A stretch of 50,379 nucleotides of DNA from Candidatus Eisenbacteria bacterium (GTDB lineage Bacteria; Orphanbacterota; Orphanbacteria; Orphanbacterales; Orphanbacteraceae). A model generated the notes under the pieces. That model searched no databases. It saw only the letters and a list, made by a program, of their open reading frames with translations, and was not told the origin of the DNA. A program made the position numbers and the translations under genes. The stretch's first letter is position 1. Each line of letters opens with the position of its first letter. Location of the stretch: NCBI GenBank assembly GCA_016867715.1, contig VGIW01000016.1, positions 1-50,379 of the forward strand. The letters run 5' to 3'. Below, one piece after another: positions 8,579-15,494 of this stretch.

Positions 8579-8590
8579 CTAATGCATTAG
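8579..8590. promoter_or_regulatory. Perfect 12-bp palindrome upstream of msrA
   Basis: CTAATGCATTAG is a perfect palindrome and an AT-rich island in GC-rich DNA, about 95 bp upstream of the msrA start. It lies in the 217-bp stretch (8486-8702) between msrA and the PD40-like lipoprotein gene, where I see no other gene. It could be an operator for msrA, but nothing identifies a regulator. Confidence 0.25.
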
Positions 8591-8702
8591 CCGCGCCCGC
8601 GCTTCTCCCGCGGCCGGTGCGCCCCCCGTCTCCGCTCTGTCGGGAAAGGTGCTCCCGAGGCGCGATCTCCCGAGCACTCCGCGCGGCTTCCCTTCGCAGA
8701 GG

Positions 8703-9698
8703 TTACGGGGCGGCCTTCCTCTTTGCGACGTAGATGTCCGCCTCGATCATCTTCATTTCGGAGTCGAAAAAATGATGAGTGAAGTAAATGTTCCCCTCGC
8801 GGTCGAGCGCCGGGTCTCCCGCGAAGCTCGAAACAATTTCCTCGGGCTCGCTCCACGAGCCGTCTCCTTGCCGGAAGGTCCGAAAGAGAGCGGGGCCGGG
8901 GTGGCCGAGACCGCTCCATGCGGTGAACCAGAGCTCGGATCCGTCGGGGGAAAGCCAGGGCCATCCCTCGTCATTCGGGCTGTTCACGGGCGCTCCGAGG
9001 TTGACCGGCGGCGTCCACTCGCCGGAGACCTTCTCGGTCATCCAAAGATCGTAGCCGCCCATGCTCTGCTCGAGCCGATGGAAGCACATCCGGGTTCCGC
9101 TCTCGTCCGTGTACAGCTCGCCGACGTTGTACTCGCTGTTCAGCTTCGCGCCGGCGTTCCGCCAATCGGTCCATGCGCCGCCGCGGAGAGTCGCGGTGTA
9201 GATATCCCCGTCCGCGCCGTACATCCCCTGCCGGAACGAAGCGAACCAGAGGAGATCTCCCTGGATGCAGAGCGGCCCGTCGAGGGAGATCGCGTGGTTC
9301 AGAACCGCCCGCTCCGGCTCGCTCCACTCGCCGCCGGTCTTCGTGGTCCACCAGATGCCGGTGATCCCGTCGAGGAGTTGGCGTTCGGGCGGAACGCTCA
9401 CCCCGGGCGTGAAGAAGAAGAGGAACGTGTTCCCGTCAAGCGAGACGACCGGCGCGTCTTCCGCGCCCGCCGTGTTGACGGGGCCCTCCATCGGCTCCGG
9501 GTCGAACCATTCGGACACGTGCAAGATCGGCGGGTAGAGATCCGTTTCGGGGGTCATCTTGACCGCGCCGGAGGGGATCGCTTCCTCGCGGGTCCGCGGG
9601 CGCGGCGCGTCCTCGTCGCTCGGGTTCGAGCAGCCGGCGACGCACAAGGCGAGCAGAACGAGAAGCGCGGGGTCGGTCATTCGGCGGCGGGCGCGCAT
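8703..9698 (-). CDS. PD40/WD40-like beta-propeller lipoprotein
   Basis: 331 aa from the ATG at MRARRRMTDP, preceded by AAGGAGACGG; an earlier ATG adds 22 unconvincing residues. The signal ends in a lipobox (LLALCVAGC), so the product is a lipoprotein. The mature part has repeated strands of the type GDNTF/ISLDGPLCIQGDLLWFASFR, GDIYTATLRGGAWTDWRN, YDLWMTEKVSGEWTPPVNLG, DEGWPWLSPDGSELWFTAW and DPALDREGNIYFTHHF. Such (G/Y)DIY/DLW-x-(S/T)-x-R-x-x-G-x-W units are typical of PD40-type propellers, found in TolB-like and OmpA-linked lipoproteins. The binding partner is unknown. The gene is monocistronic by position. Confidence 0.75.
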   Translation of the reverse strand: MRARRRMTDPALLVLLALCVAGCSNPSDEDAPRPRTREEAIPSGAVKMTPETDLYPPILHVSEWFDPEPMEGPVNTAGAEDAPVVSLDGNTFLFFFTPGVSVPPERQLLDGITGIWWTTKTGGEWSEPERAVLNHAISLDGPLCIQGDLLWFASFRQGMYGADGDIYTATLRGGAWTDWRNAGAKLNSEYNVGELYTDESGTRMCFHRLEQSMGGYDLWMTEKVSGEWTPPVNLGAPVNSPNDEGWPWLSPDGSELWFTAWSGLGHPGPALFRTFRQGDGSWSEPEEIVSSFAGDPALDREGNIYFTHHFFDSEMKMIEADIYVAKRKAAP

Positions 9699-9916
9699 GG
9701 GCACCGTCTCCTTTCTTGCCGCGCGCGGCTCTTCGTATTTTCCACGATCGATTTCTGGCGTCAAGCGGGACAGGAGACGATCGACCCGGCGCGCGCTCCC
9801 GGCGCAGCCGCTTCACTCTCCGCGAACGGCCGCGCATGATCTATGATGAAGAACGATCGGCCCGCGCAGCACCCCCGCGCGCGGGCCCCCGGTGCGACAG
9901 AAGGAGGGAAGAGAAG

Positions 9917-10351
9917 ATGACCACCGTGCGGCAGCTCTTGCAGGCGAAGAACGCCGAGGTCTGGACCGTTCGGCCAGACGCGCTCGTCTACGAAGCTCTT
10001 CAGATGATGGCCGAGAAGGACGTGGGCGCTCTTCCCGTCGTCGAGGGGGGGAGGGTCGTCGGCATCTTCTCGGAGCGAGACTACGCGCGCAAGGTGGTCC
10101 TCAAGGGGAAGTCGTCGAGGACTTCGCCGGTTCGGGAGATGATGACCGCGCGCGTGCTCTTCGTGAGCCCGGCCGAGACGGTCGAGGAGTGCATGAAGCT
10201 GATGACGGAGAAGCGCGTTCGCCATCTCCCGGTGCTGGAGGAGGGGCGTCTCGTCGGGATCGTGAGCATCGGCGACGCCGTCAAGAAGGTGATCGCCGAC
10301 CAACAGTTCACGATTGAAGTTTTGGAGAAGTACATCACCGGCGGGCGGTAG
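9917..10351 (+). CDS. Tandem CBS-domain protein
   Basis: 144 aa, almost entirely one Bateman module of two CBS domains. CBS1 spans about residues 5-60 (EVWTVRPDALVYEALQMM, VGALPVVEGGRVVGIFSERDYARKV). CBS2 spans about 72-125 (REMMTARVLFVSPAETVEECMKLM, RVRHLPVLEEGRLVGIVSIGDAVKK). A short helical tail follows (VLEKYITGG). Small stand-alone CBS pairs bind adenine nucleotides or related ligands and act as energy sensors on partner proteins, often one encoded elsewhere. The start is the ATG after a strong AAGGAGGGAAG site. A GC-rich hairpin 34 nt after the stop is a likely terminator. Confidence 0.92.
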   Translation: MTTVRQLLQAKNAEVWTVRPDALVYEALQMMAEKDVGALPVVEGGRVVGIFSERDYARKVVLKGKSSRTSPVREMMTARVLFVSPAETVEECMKLMTEKRVRHLPVLEEGRLVGIVSIGDAVKKVIADQQFTIEVLEKYITGGR

Positions 10352-10384
10352 AGGCTCGCCGGCAAGGCGTAGCGACGACGAGAA

Positions 10385-10407
10385 GGGCCCCGGTTCTCCC
10401 GGGGCCC
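10385..10407 (+). terminator. GC-rich hairpin, probable terminator after the CBS gene
   Basis: A 9-bp perfect stem GGGCCCCGG / CCGGGGCCC with a 5-nt loop lies 34 nt past the CBS stop and before the end of the convergent secreted-protein gene. The T-tract after it is poor (GGCTGTTCGT); on the other strand it is followed by TTCTCGTCG. It could work in both directions for the convergent pair. Confidence 0.55.
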
Positions 10408-10495
10408 GGCTGTTCGTGCGGCGCGATGTCGAAGAAGCGGCGCGGAAGAGACGCCGCCATCCGCGACCGGCGTAAGGAACGCGAACGCGTTCGGG

Positions 10496-11320
10496 CTAAC
10501 GACGGAACTGCGACTTCACGGCCCCCCAGCTCTTCTCCTCGACCGATGTGGAGCCGGAGGTTCCTTCAATCACAAAGGGAAAACCCTGGGGCGTCGAGGT
10601 TCCCGAGTCAAGAGCGGGCTCGAAGGTCGCTCCGTTGTCCAGCGACTGCTCGCCGTTCCCCGTCGTCGTCTGTCCGTTGATCGTGATCGGGGGCGCCCAC
10701 GGGCCGGATGAGAGCGTGCCGTCGGTCATCCAGGCGATCCAATAGGTGCCCGGACCGAGAACGACGGGGGCGCTGCACACGTTCGCCATGATCGGACGGT
10801 TGGTCGCGCCTTGAGCGGTCGAGCTCACTCGGTAGATGTTCGACCACTGAGACGACACGAGCCGGTTCGTCGTCTTGTCGCCGAAGATCCGGACCGCGCC
10901 CGGAGCATCGGGAACGCCGTTCCAGATCTCGACGTAGACCGCGGTCATCGTGGAGGGGTTCGTCACCGCGTTTGTCTGGTAGGCGAAGAACGTGATCGTG
11001 CTGATGTTCCACGAGTCTCCCGGCGGCACCGTGAAGTCATCGGTGACCAGGTACTGGAGCTGGGCTTGGTGTCCGAAGCCGAGCGTGTTCATCCCGAGGT
11101 TGCTCTGAAGAACCGACTCGTCCGCTCCGCCGAAGCCGGTTCCCGGGCTGTTGACGAGGGGCCCGTTGTCGTAGAGAACGGCCCGCGGCATCGACCAGGT
11201 CGGTCCCGGGACCGGCGGGTTGTACGTGAACACAGCGGTGTTGGCGTTCTCGACCTGGTTCGCGAGGCACGGCGTCGCGGCCAAGGCGAGAGAGAGGGCC
11301 AGCTTCAAGCAGTCGCGCAT
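10496..11320 (-). CDS. Secreted protein of unknown function with short SWGAVKSQFR tail
   Basis: 274 aa from the ATG preceded by AAGGAGGATCGAGT. Signal peptide MRDCLKLALSLALAATPCLA. The mature part is rich in Asn, Thr, Gly and Pro, with beta-type segments such as WNISTITFFAYQT, MTAVYVEIWNGVPD and GPGTYWIAWMTDGTLSSG. This resembles extracellular beta-sandwich proteins that describe a time or phenotype event in FCB and planctomycete genomes, but I do not recognise a family. There is no PNPFNP motif. The C-terminus is VEEKSWGAVKSQFRR, a short basic tail where other secreted proteins here have a FlgD-like domain, so it may be an alternative sorting or processing tail (inference). Confidence 0.6.
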   Translation of the reverse strand: MRDCLKLALSLALAATPCLANQVENANTAVFTYNPPVPGPTWSMPRAVLYDNGPLVNSPGTGFGGADESVLQSNLGMNTLGFGHQAQLQYLVTDDFTVPPGDSWNISTITFFAYQTNAVTNPSTMTAVYVEIWNGVPDAPGAVRIFGDKTTNRLVSSQWSNIYRVSSTAQGATNRPIMANVCSAPVVLGPGTYWIAWMTDGTLSSGPWAPPITINGQTTTGNGEQSLDNGATFEPALDSGTSTPQGFPFVIEGTSGSTSVEEKSWGAVKSQFRR

Positions 11321-11625
11321 ACTCGATCCTCCTTGGGTTCCCGGCGCCACGCGGAGCCGGGGGGACAGCTCCGATCGCGAGGGCGAAACGGCGCTCCCGC
11401 AATCCCGCCCGAAAGCGGTGCTCGCGATTCGACCTTCGCGGGAGCCCACGGTTGGCGGGCGGCTCCGCACGATGGAAGAACTCGCCAAGAGGAAGATCGA
11501 CGCCGGACGCCACCGCCTTGGGCGCGCTCCCAGGAAGATTTCGTGGCGCTCGCAGGCCCCCCGGGCCGGCGCCCGGCGGCAACTCGTTTCCGTACAAAAG
11601 GATGCGCGCGCCGCGGCGAACGCGA
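11321..11625. other. 305-bp intergenic stretch, no gene seen
   Basis: This region lies between two minus-strand genes. It contains the ribosome site of the secreted-protein gene and a small GC hairpin (CCGGGC / GCCCGG with a 4-nt loop at 11561-11576) without a T-tract. I see no convincing promoter and no coding frame with family features. Confidence 0.4.
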
Positions 11626-12444
11626 CTACCGGCTCCCGGAAGACCGAGGCTCGGCGGGCGCGGGGCGCGGCGGCGCCACGAGGAAGAAGGACTCGCCCGG
11701 GAGGGAGCGGTAGAAGCGCTGCGCGTTCTCCGCCTTCATGCGAAGGAGAACACGCGGGCCCTCGTTCGACCAAGAAGCGCGGAGGGCGCGCACTCGTTCC
11801 TCGACACGGCTTCGGACGATCTCCGTGCGAGAGAAGGTCCCCTGACCGGTCGAATCCGCCGAGGACTCAACGACGAGCGTGAGCCCCTCTCGGTAGCGAA
11901 TGCGGTAGACCGGCGGGACCCGATAGGCTTCCTCCGCGGTCGGAGGGATCGGGAGCGCCGGCTGCAGGCTGTCGAGCGCGAGGGCCGAGTCGGGAGGGGT
12001 GAACTCGATCCGCTTCTGGATGCGCGGGGGATCGAGACGCCCGTCCGTCCAGACGCGGACCGTCCAATCATCCGACCGCTTCGAGGGGCGAAACAGGACG
12101 CGGGGGCTCCCCACGCGGATCTCCTCGACCAGGTACTCCTCGAGGAACGCTCCTTTAAGCATCAATCGAAGAGATCTCGTTTCCGGATCGAGCACGACAT
12201 AGAAGAACTTTCCCGAAAGGAGGCTCGGCACAACCTCGCGAGGATGATCCGTCGGAGACGGCGCGTCCGCGGGCGGCTCCTCGCCGTCCCCGCCGCTTCG
12301 GTCAAGGTAGACAGCGATCGCGACGAGAACGGCGCCGGCGACGAGAACGATCGAAGCCCGCCGAAGGCGCTTCCGCGCTCTCCGGCCGCCGCCCGCCGGT
12401 TCCGGGGCGGGGAGGCTAGAAGATGTAGATGGGTGTTCCCACAT
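11626..12444 (-). CDS. Single-pass membrane-anchored protein of unknown function, distal gene of the L,D-transpeptidase cluster
   Basis: 272 aa. A basic Pro-rich cytoplasmic start (residues 1-30, GGGRRARKRLRRA) is followed by one membrane helix (about 31-46, SIVLVAGAVLVAIAVYL) and an acidic Pro-rich linker. The extracytoplasmic region contains FFYVVLDPETRSLRLMLKGAFLEEY, which recalls the opening of YkuD-type domains where the protein is read as a 'hidden' strand pair. No His/Cys active site (HG...GC) is present, so it is not an active L,D-transpeptidase. A later segment RVEERVRALRASWSN may be helical. Its start overlaps the upstream transpeptidase gene by 29 bp, indicating co-translation. It may be a degenerate partner of the two transpeptidases (inference). 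Confidence 0.6.
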   Translation of the reverse strand: MWEHPSTSSSLPAPEPAGGGRRARKRLRRASIVLVAGAVLVAIAVYLDRSGGDGEEPPADAPSPTDHPREVVPSLLSGKFFYVVLDPETRSLRLMLKGAFLEEYLVEEIRVGSPRVLFRPSKRSDDWTVRVWTDGRLDPPRIQKRIEFTPPDSALALDSLQPALPIPPTAEEAYRVPPVYRIRYREGLTLVVESSADSTGQGTFSRTEIVRSRVEERVRALRASWSNEGPRVLLRMKAENAQRFYRSLPGESFFLVAPPRPAPAEPRSSGSR

Positions 12445-13132
12445 GAGCCTGCCGGTACAGCTCGCGGAGATCCGCGCGCCCCAGTCGAATGCATCCGTGC
12501 GTGACGCTTCGCCCGAGCAAGCGTTCGTAGAGGGTTCCGTGAATGAAGTAGCTGTTTCCGAAGCCGAGCGCGTACTCCCCCATCATGTCGTATTCGAAGC
12601 GCTCGCTCGCGTCCTCTGGAATCGGCCTTCCTTCCTCGATGAACGCCCAATCCGGCTTCCTCCAAACGGGATCCTTGATTTTTTGGTTCACGCGGAAAAC
12701 ACCGGGCGGGGTGTCGAAGACCCACTCCTTCGTTCCATGCGAGAGGACGATCCCCGAGCCGCACGAGCAGACGGCGTCGAGGAGCGCGCGCTCCTTCTCG
12801 CGAAGATAGAGCCGGTTGTGCGTCTGGTCGATGACGATGTAGGGGCCGCGCGGCGCGAGCTTCTGAAGGCGGGCGAGGAGGTCCGAGCGCGTCTTCGCGA
12901 GATCGGCGTCCGGCTCTGAAGCGGCTCCGTCCGGAGCGTCGCTCGCGCCGCCCGAAACGCCGTTTTCGTAGGGGTCGTACGCGAAACCGGTTCCGAGAAA
13001 CGCGAGAACGACAAGAACGAGCGCGCTTACGGCAAGTCCGGCGGCGAGCCGGAATCGCCGCGGGGACTTCCGGGCCGGCCCGAAAGCGGCCCGCGGAAGG
13101 TCCGCGGATCGGTCCGCGTTCGAGGCGCTCAT
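12416..13132 (-). CDS. L,D-transpeptidase (YkuD domain), membrane-anchored
   Basis: 238 aa from the ATG at MSASNADRSADL. One N-terminal membrane helix (about 31-52, LAAGLAVSALVLVVLAFLGT) puts the catalytic domain outside. A Gly/Ala/Asp linker leads to PYIVIDQTHNRLYLREKERAL, a typical YkuD opening, then GTKEWVFDTPPGVFRV. The active site is NSYFIHGTLYERLLG followed by SVTHGCIRLGRADL, giving His and Cys of the HG-x(n)-SHGC(I/V)R signature. Enzymes of this family make 3-3 peptidoglycan crosslinks or attach lipoproteins to peptidoglycan. The ATG overlaps the upstream transpeptidase stop as ATGA. Two adjacent enzymes of one family suggest a division of labour, perhaps one crosslinking and one tethering (inference). 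Confidence 0.9.
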   Translation of the reverse strand: MSASNADRSADLPRAAFGPARKSPRRFRLAAGLAVSALVLVVLAFLGTGFAYDPYENGVSGGASDAPDGAASEPDADLAKTRSDLLARLQKLAPRGPYIVIDQTHNRLYLREKERALLDAVCSCGSGIVLSHGTKEWVFDTPPGVFRVNQKIKDPVWRKPDWAFIEEGRPIPEDASERFEYDMMGEYALGFGNSYFIHGTLYERLLGRSVTHGCIRLGRADLRELYRQAHVGTPIYIF

Positions 13133-14289
13133 CCTCCCCTCGCACGCCTGGCTTCTTGGAACCGAAGAACGAGCTCCTGGAAGACGCCGCCGTCGCCGTC
13201 GCTCCCGACGATCGTCACCGGCGTCCCAACCTCCGCGGCGTCGAAGATCTTGTCCATCAGATCGTTCGAGACCGCCACGCACCCCTGCGTCCAGTCGTTT
13301 CCTCGGCCGCCGTCGCCGTGAATCTCGATCAAGCCTCCGGGCGTCGCGTTACGGGGAACGAGCCCCTTCCTCTTCGCCTCTTGAAGCTCCTTCTTGTCCA
13401 GGCTGTTCGGGTAGTCGATCAGAAGCGCTTTGTAGTACTTGGACTGTCCCCGGCCTTTCTTCTGGACGACCGTGTATTTCCCCTCGGGCGTCGCGCCGTC
13501 TCCGGACCGGAGCTTGTCGCTCACGTTGTTGTATCCGATGTCGCACGGGTAGGTCGCCCGCACGACGCCGCCGCGATAGATCATCAATCGATGATTCGCT
13601 TTCGTGACGACGATCGCGGTCTTCCCGGTCCGCCGCGACCACTCGATCGTCTCCTGGACCATGCGGCGCCAGCTCCGCACAAGAGGACCCTGCGTGTAGC
13701 GCGCGGCGCGCTCCGCGCAACGGGTTCCGAGATCCTCCGCCCAGACCGCGGCCTTCTCCGCCAGCTGCCGCGCCTCGTCGTAGTGGCCGTCGCGCTGCCG
13801 GTCCTCCGCCCGCGACAGGAAGAGCCTGGACCGGTTGAGGAGCGAACGTTCCTCGCGCGAAAGATGGATGGTCGCGGCGAGCGCGCTCGACGCGTCCACG
13901 GAGATCTTCGCCCTCGACACCGATTGACGCGCGGATCCTCGCGCGCTCTCCTTGGACGAAACCGCCCCTTCGGCCGCCTCATGGGCGATCGCCTCGGCGA
14001 GCACGAACACGCTCTCCGCGGCGGCAAAGTCGCGCATCGGAAGGAAGCGGACCTCTTGTGTCCGGTACTCGGTGAGCGCCTCGGCGAGCCGCGTCTCCGC
14101 CTCGCGGAACCGCTCCGCCGCCCACGAATCGGCGCCGTGCGCCCGGGCATCCTCGATCGCGCGGAGCGCGAGGTGCCTCGCCGCTTCGGGAGGAGTCGTC
14201 TTCCCCGTCAGAATGGGCCAAGAGAAGAAGAATGCCGCGGAGAACACGGCGAGAACCGCCACCGGGATGAGAATCCAGCGCTTCTTCAT
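13129..14289 (-). CDS. L,D-transpeptidase (YkuD domain) with N-terminal helical DUF4398-like module
   Basis: 386 aa. An N-terminal signal or anchor helix (MKKRWILIPVAVLAVFSAAFFF) is followed by an Ala/Glu/Arg-rich all-helical region to about residue 205. This region includes WAAERFREAETRLAEAL and RDFAAAESVFVLAEAIAHEA, resembling the neighbouring helical lipoprotein. The catalytic domain begins at TAIVVTKANHRLMIYRGG; it carries DGATPEGKYTVVQKKGRGQSK, then GLIEIHGDGGRGNDWTQGC, giving the active His and Cys in an HGDGG...TQGCVAVSN variant. This variant is known among ErfK/YbiS proteins with a GCVA rather than GCIR motif. It likely acts on periplasmic peptidoglycan, with the helical domain positioning it through coiled-coil contacts (inference). 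Confidence 0.88.
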   Translation of the reverse strand: MKKRWILIPVAVLAVFSAAFFFSWPILTGKTTPPEAARHLALRAIEDARAHGADSWAAERFREAETRLAEALTEYRTQEVRFLPMRDFAAAESVFVLAEAIAHEAAEGAVSSKESARGSARQSVSRAKISVDASSALAATIHLSREERSLLNRSRLFLSRAEDRQRDGHYDEARQLAEKAAVWAEDLGTRCAERAARYTQGPLVRSWRRMVQETIEWSRRTGKTAIVVTKANHRLMIYRGGVVRATYPCDIGYNNVSDKLRSGDGATPEGKYTVVQKKGRGQSKYYKALLIDYPNSLDKKELQEAKRKGLVPRNATPGGLIEIHGDGGRGNDWTQGCVAVSNDLMDKIFDAAEVGTPVTIVGSDGDGGVFQELVLRFQEARRARGG

Positions 14290-14449
14290 CGTACTTGCTG
14301 TCGCGGCGCTCCCAGCAAGCGTGCCTGGGGACGAATCAGTCGGGATCGCGCCCGGCTCGCCGGCGGTCGGGCCGCCGGGATCCGGGAAGCGGAGGCGCCC
14401 CCGATCGGTCTCGGCGGAAGCGCCCCCGCGCCTTCTTTCGACGAACGAA

Positions 14450-15064
14450 CTATCTGCGCTTCTTCGCTTCCATCGCGGCGGTCAGCTCGTTCTTCACCGT
14501 CGTCGCCGTGTTGATCGCGAGCTTCGCCTGCTTCTGGGCCTCGAGGTACTTCTCGGACGCGAAGCTCATGTCCGCTTCCGCGATCGTCGTCTCGACCGAA
14601 GCCAAGTCCGACTTCATGACCTGGAGATCGAGGGCGGTCCCCTTCCCGCGCGGCGCCTTCTCGATCATCGTCTGCACTTCGACGAGGAGAGCCTTCGCCT
14701 CGTCGAGGAGACGGGTCGCTTCCGCCATAGCTTCCGCCTTCTTGGCGGCGGCGGTGCTCTTCACTTCCTGGGCCTTAGCCTCTACGTCGGCGGTGAGCGT
14801 CTTCGCCACTTCGTACTTGCGGAACAGGGCGAACTTCTTGTCCTGCACCCCAAGCTCGCGGTCGAGCGCCTGCTCCGCCTCGCGCAGCTTGCGAAGCGCG
14901 TCCGGCGCATACGTCTGCGCGTCCGGCGTCGTGGCTTCGGTCACCGCCGTGCGGGCCGCCGCGATCTCCATCTCGGGACGCTTGGCGCAGCCCGTGAAGG
15001 CGAGGCCGAGCACGGCTACGGCCGCGAACAGGAGCATGGGTTTCCATAGGGTCGTTCTACGCAT
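14450..15064 (-). CDS. DUF4398-like helical lipoprotein
   Basis: 204 aa, starting at the ATG after GGAGGAGGCATTGT. A lipoprotein signal ends in FTGC. The rest is predicted to be helical, built from Ala, Glu, Lys and Leu: AAARTAVTEATTPDAQTYAPDALRKLREAEQ, then EVAKTLTADVEAKAQEVKST and ASEKYLEAQKQAKLAINTA. The pattern A(R)-x-A-(V/I)-x-x-A-x-x-x-x-A...YAP-x-x-L-x-x-A is typical of DUF4398 lipoproteins. Their function is not settled, but they are often near OmpA or peptidoglycan-linked genes. It is the first gene of the cluster with two L,D-transpeptidases, so it could be a substrate tethered to peptidoglycan, as Braun lipoprotein is in E. coli (inference). A good promoter lies about 260 nt upstream. 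Confidence 0.75.
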   Translation of the reverse strand: MRRTTLWKPMLLFAAVAVLGLAFTGCAKRPEMEIAAARTAVTEATTPDAQTYAPDALRKLREAEQALDRELGVQDKKFALFRKYEVAKTLTADVEAKAQEVKSTAAAKKAEAMAEATRLLDEAKALLVEVQTMIEKAPRGKGTALDLQVMKSDLASVETTIAEADMSFASEKYLEAQKQAKLAINTATTVKNELTAAMEAKKRR

Positions 15065-15325
15065 ACAATGCCTCCTCCGAAGACGCCGACCGCGATGGCG
15101 AACCATCGGCGAGAGACCAGAAAAGAACCCCGAAGGCCCGGCTCGTCCCGGCGCCCCAGGGACCTCAACCTTCACGCCTGATCGGTCCGTGCCCGCGGCG
15201 GGCTTTGCGTTCCTCGGCGACGAGACCTCCAGCCGGAAATGGGACCGGCGCGCTGAACCGTTCAACACGCCCGGCGGGGGAGGGCACCGGCATGCCGAAA
15301 CACTTCCCCGCTTTCATGCCGAACG

Positions 15326-15354
15326 AATATAAACCCCCGCATCTTCCTCTGCAA
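15326..15354 (-). promoter_or_regulatory. Probable sigma70-type promoter for the DUF4398-like lipoprotein cluster
   Basis: On the minus strand TTGCAG is followed by a 17-nt spacer and TATATT. Both boxes are near consensus and the region is AT-rich against its surroundings. It would give a leader of about 255 nt before the lipoprotein ATG at 15064, so either the transcript has a long 5' region or a second promoter lies closer. Confidence 0.5.
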
Positions 15355-15455
15355 GATGAATGATGAGCGGGGCGCCCGTCAACGAAAACCGCACAACCGA
15401 CGACAAATCAACGGGTTGCTCGTCCGGGGCGGAAGTTTTCGCTCTCTTCCGCGCC

Positions 15456-15485
15456 TTCCGAGGCCTTCTCGGGCCGTGCTATAAT
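15456..15485 (+). promoter_or_regulatory. leuS promoter with perfect TATAAT ending 9 nt before the ATG
   Basis: A perfect TATAAT occupies 15480-15485 and a weak TTCCGA (3/6) sits 18 nt upstream. The leuS ATG is at 15495, so a start site 6-8 nt past the -10 box would leave a leader of only 1-4 nt. No Shine-Dalgarno sequence is seen between the box and the ATG. Confidence 0.55.
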
Positions 15486-15494
15486 CGCGCGATC

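Noticed and set aside
10426-10680. 84-aa basic frame beginning MSKKRRGRDAAIRDRRKERE after the CBS gene
   Set aside because: No ribosome site, and its end overlaps the convergent secreted-protein gene; it looks like a chance frame.
15360-15494. Upstream in-frame ATG that would lengthen leuS by 45 residues
   Set aside because: The extra residues do not match any LeuRS N-terminus and lie over the promoter; the ATG at 15495 begins the conserved region (MKRYNFRAIEKKW).
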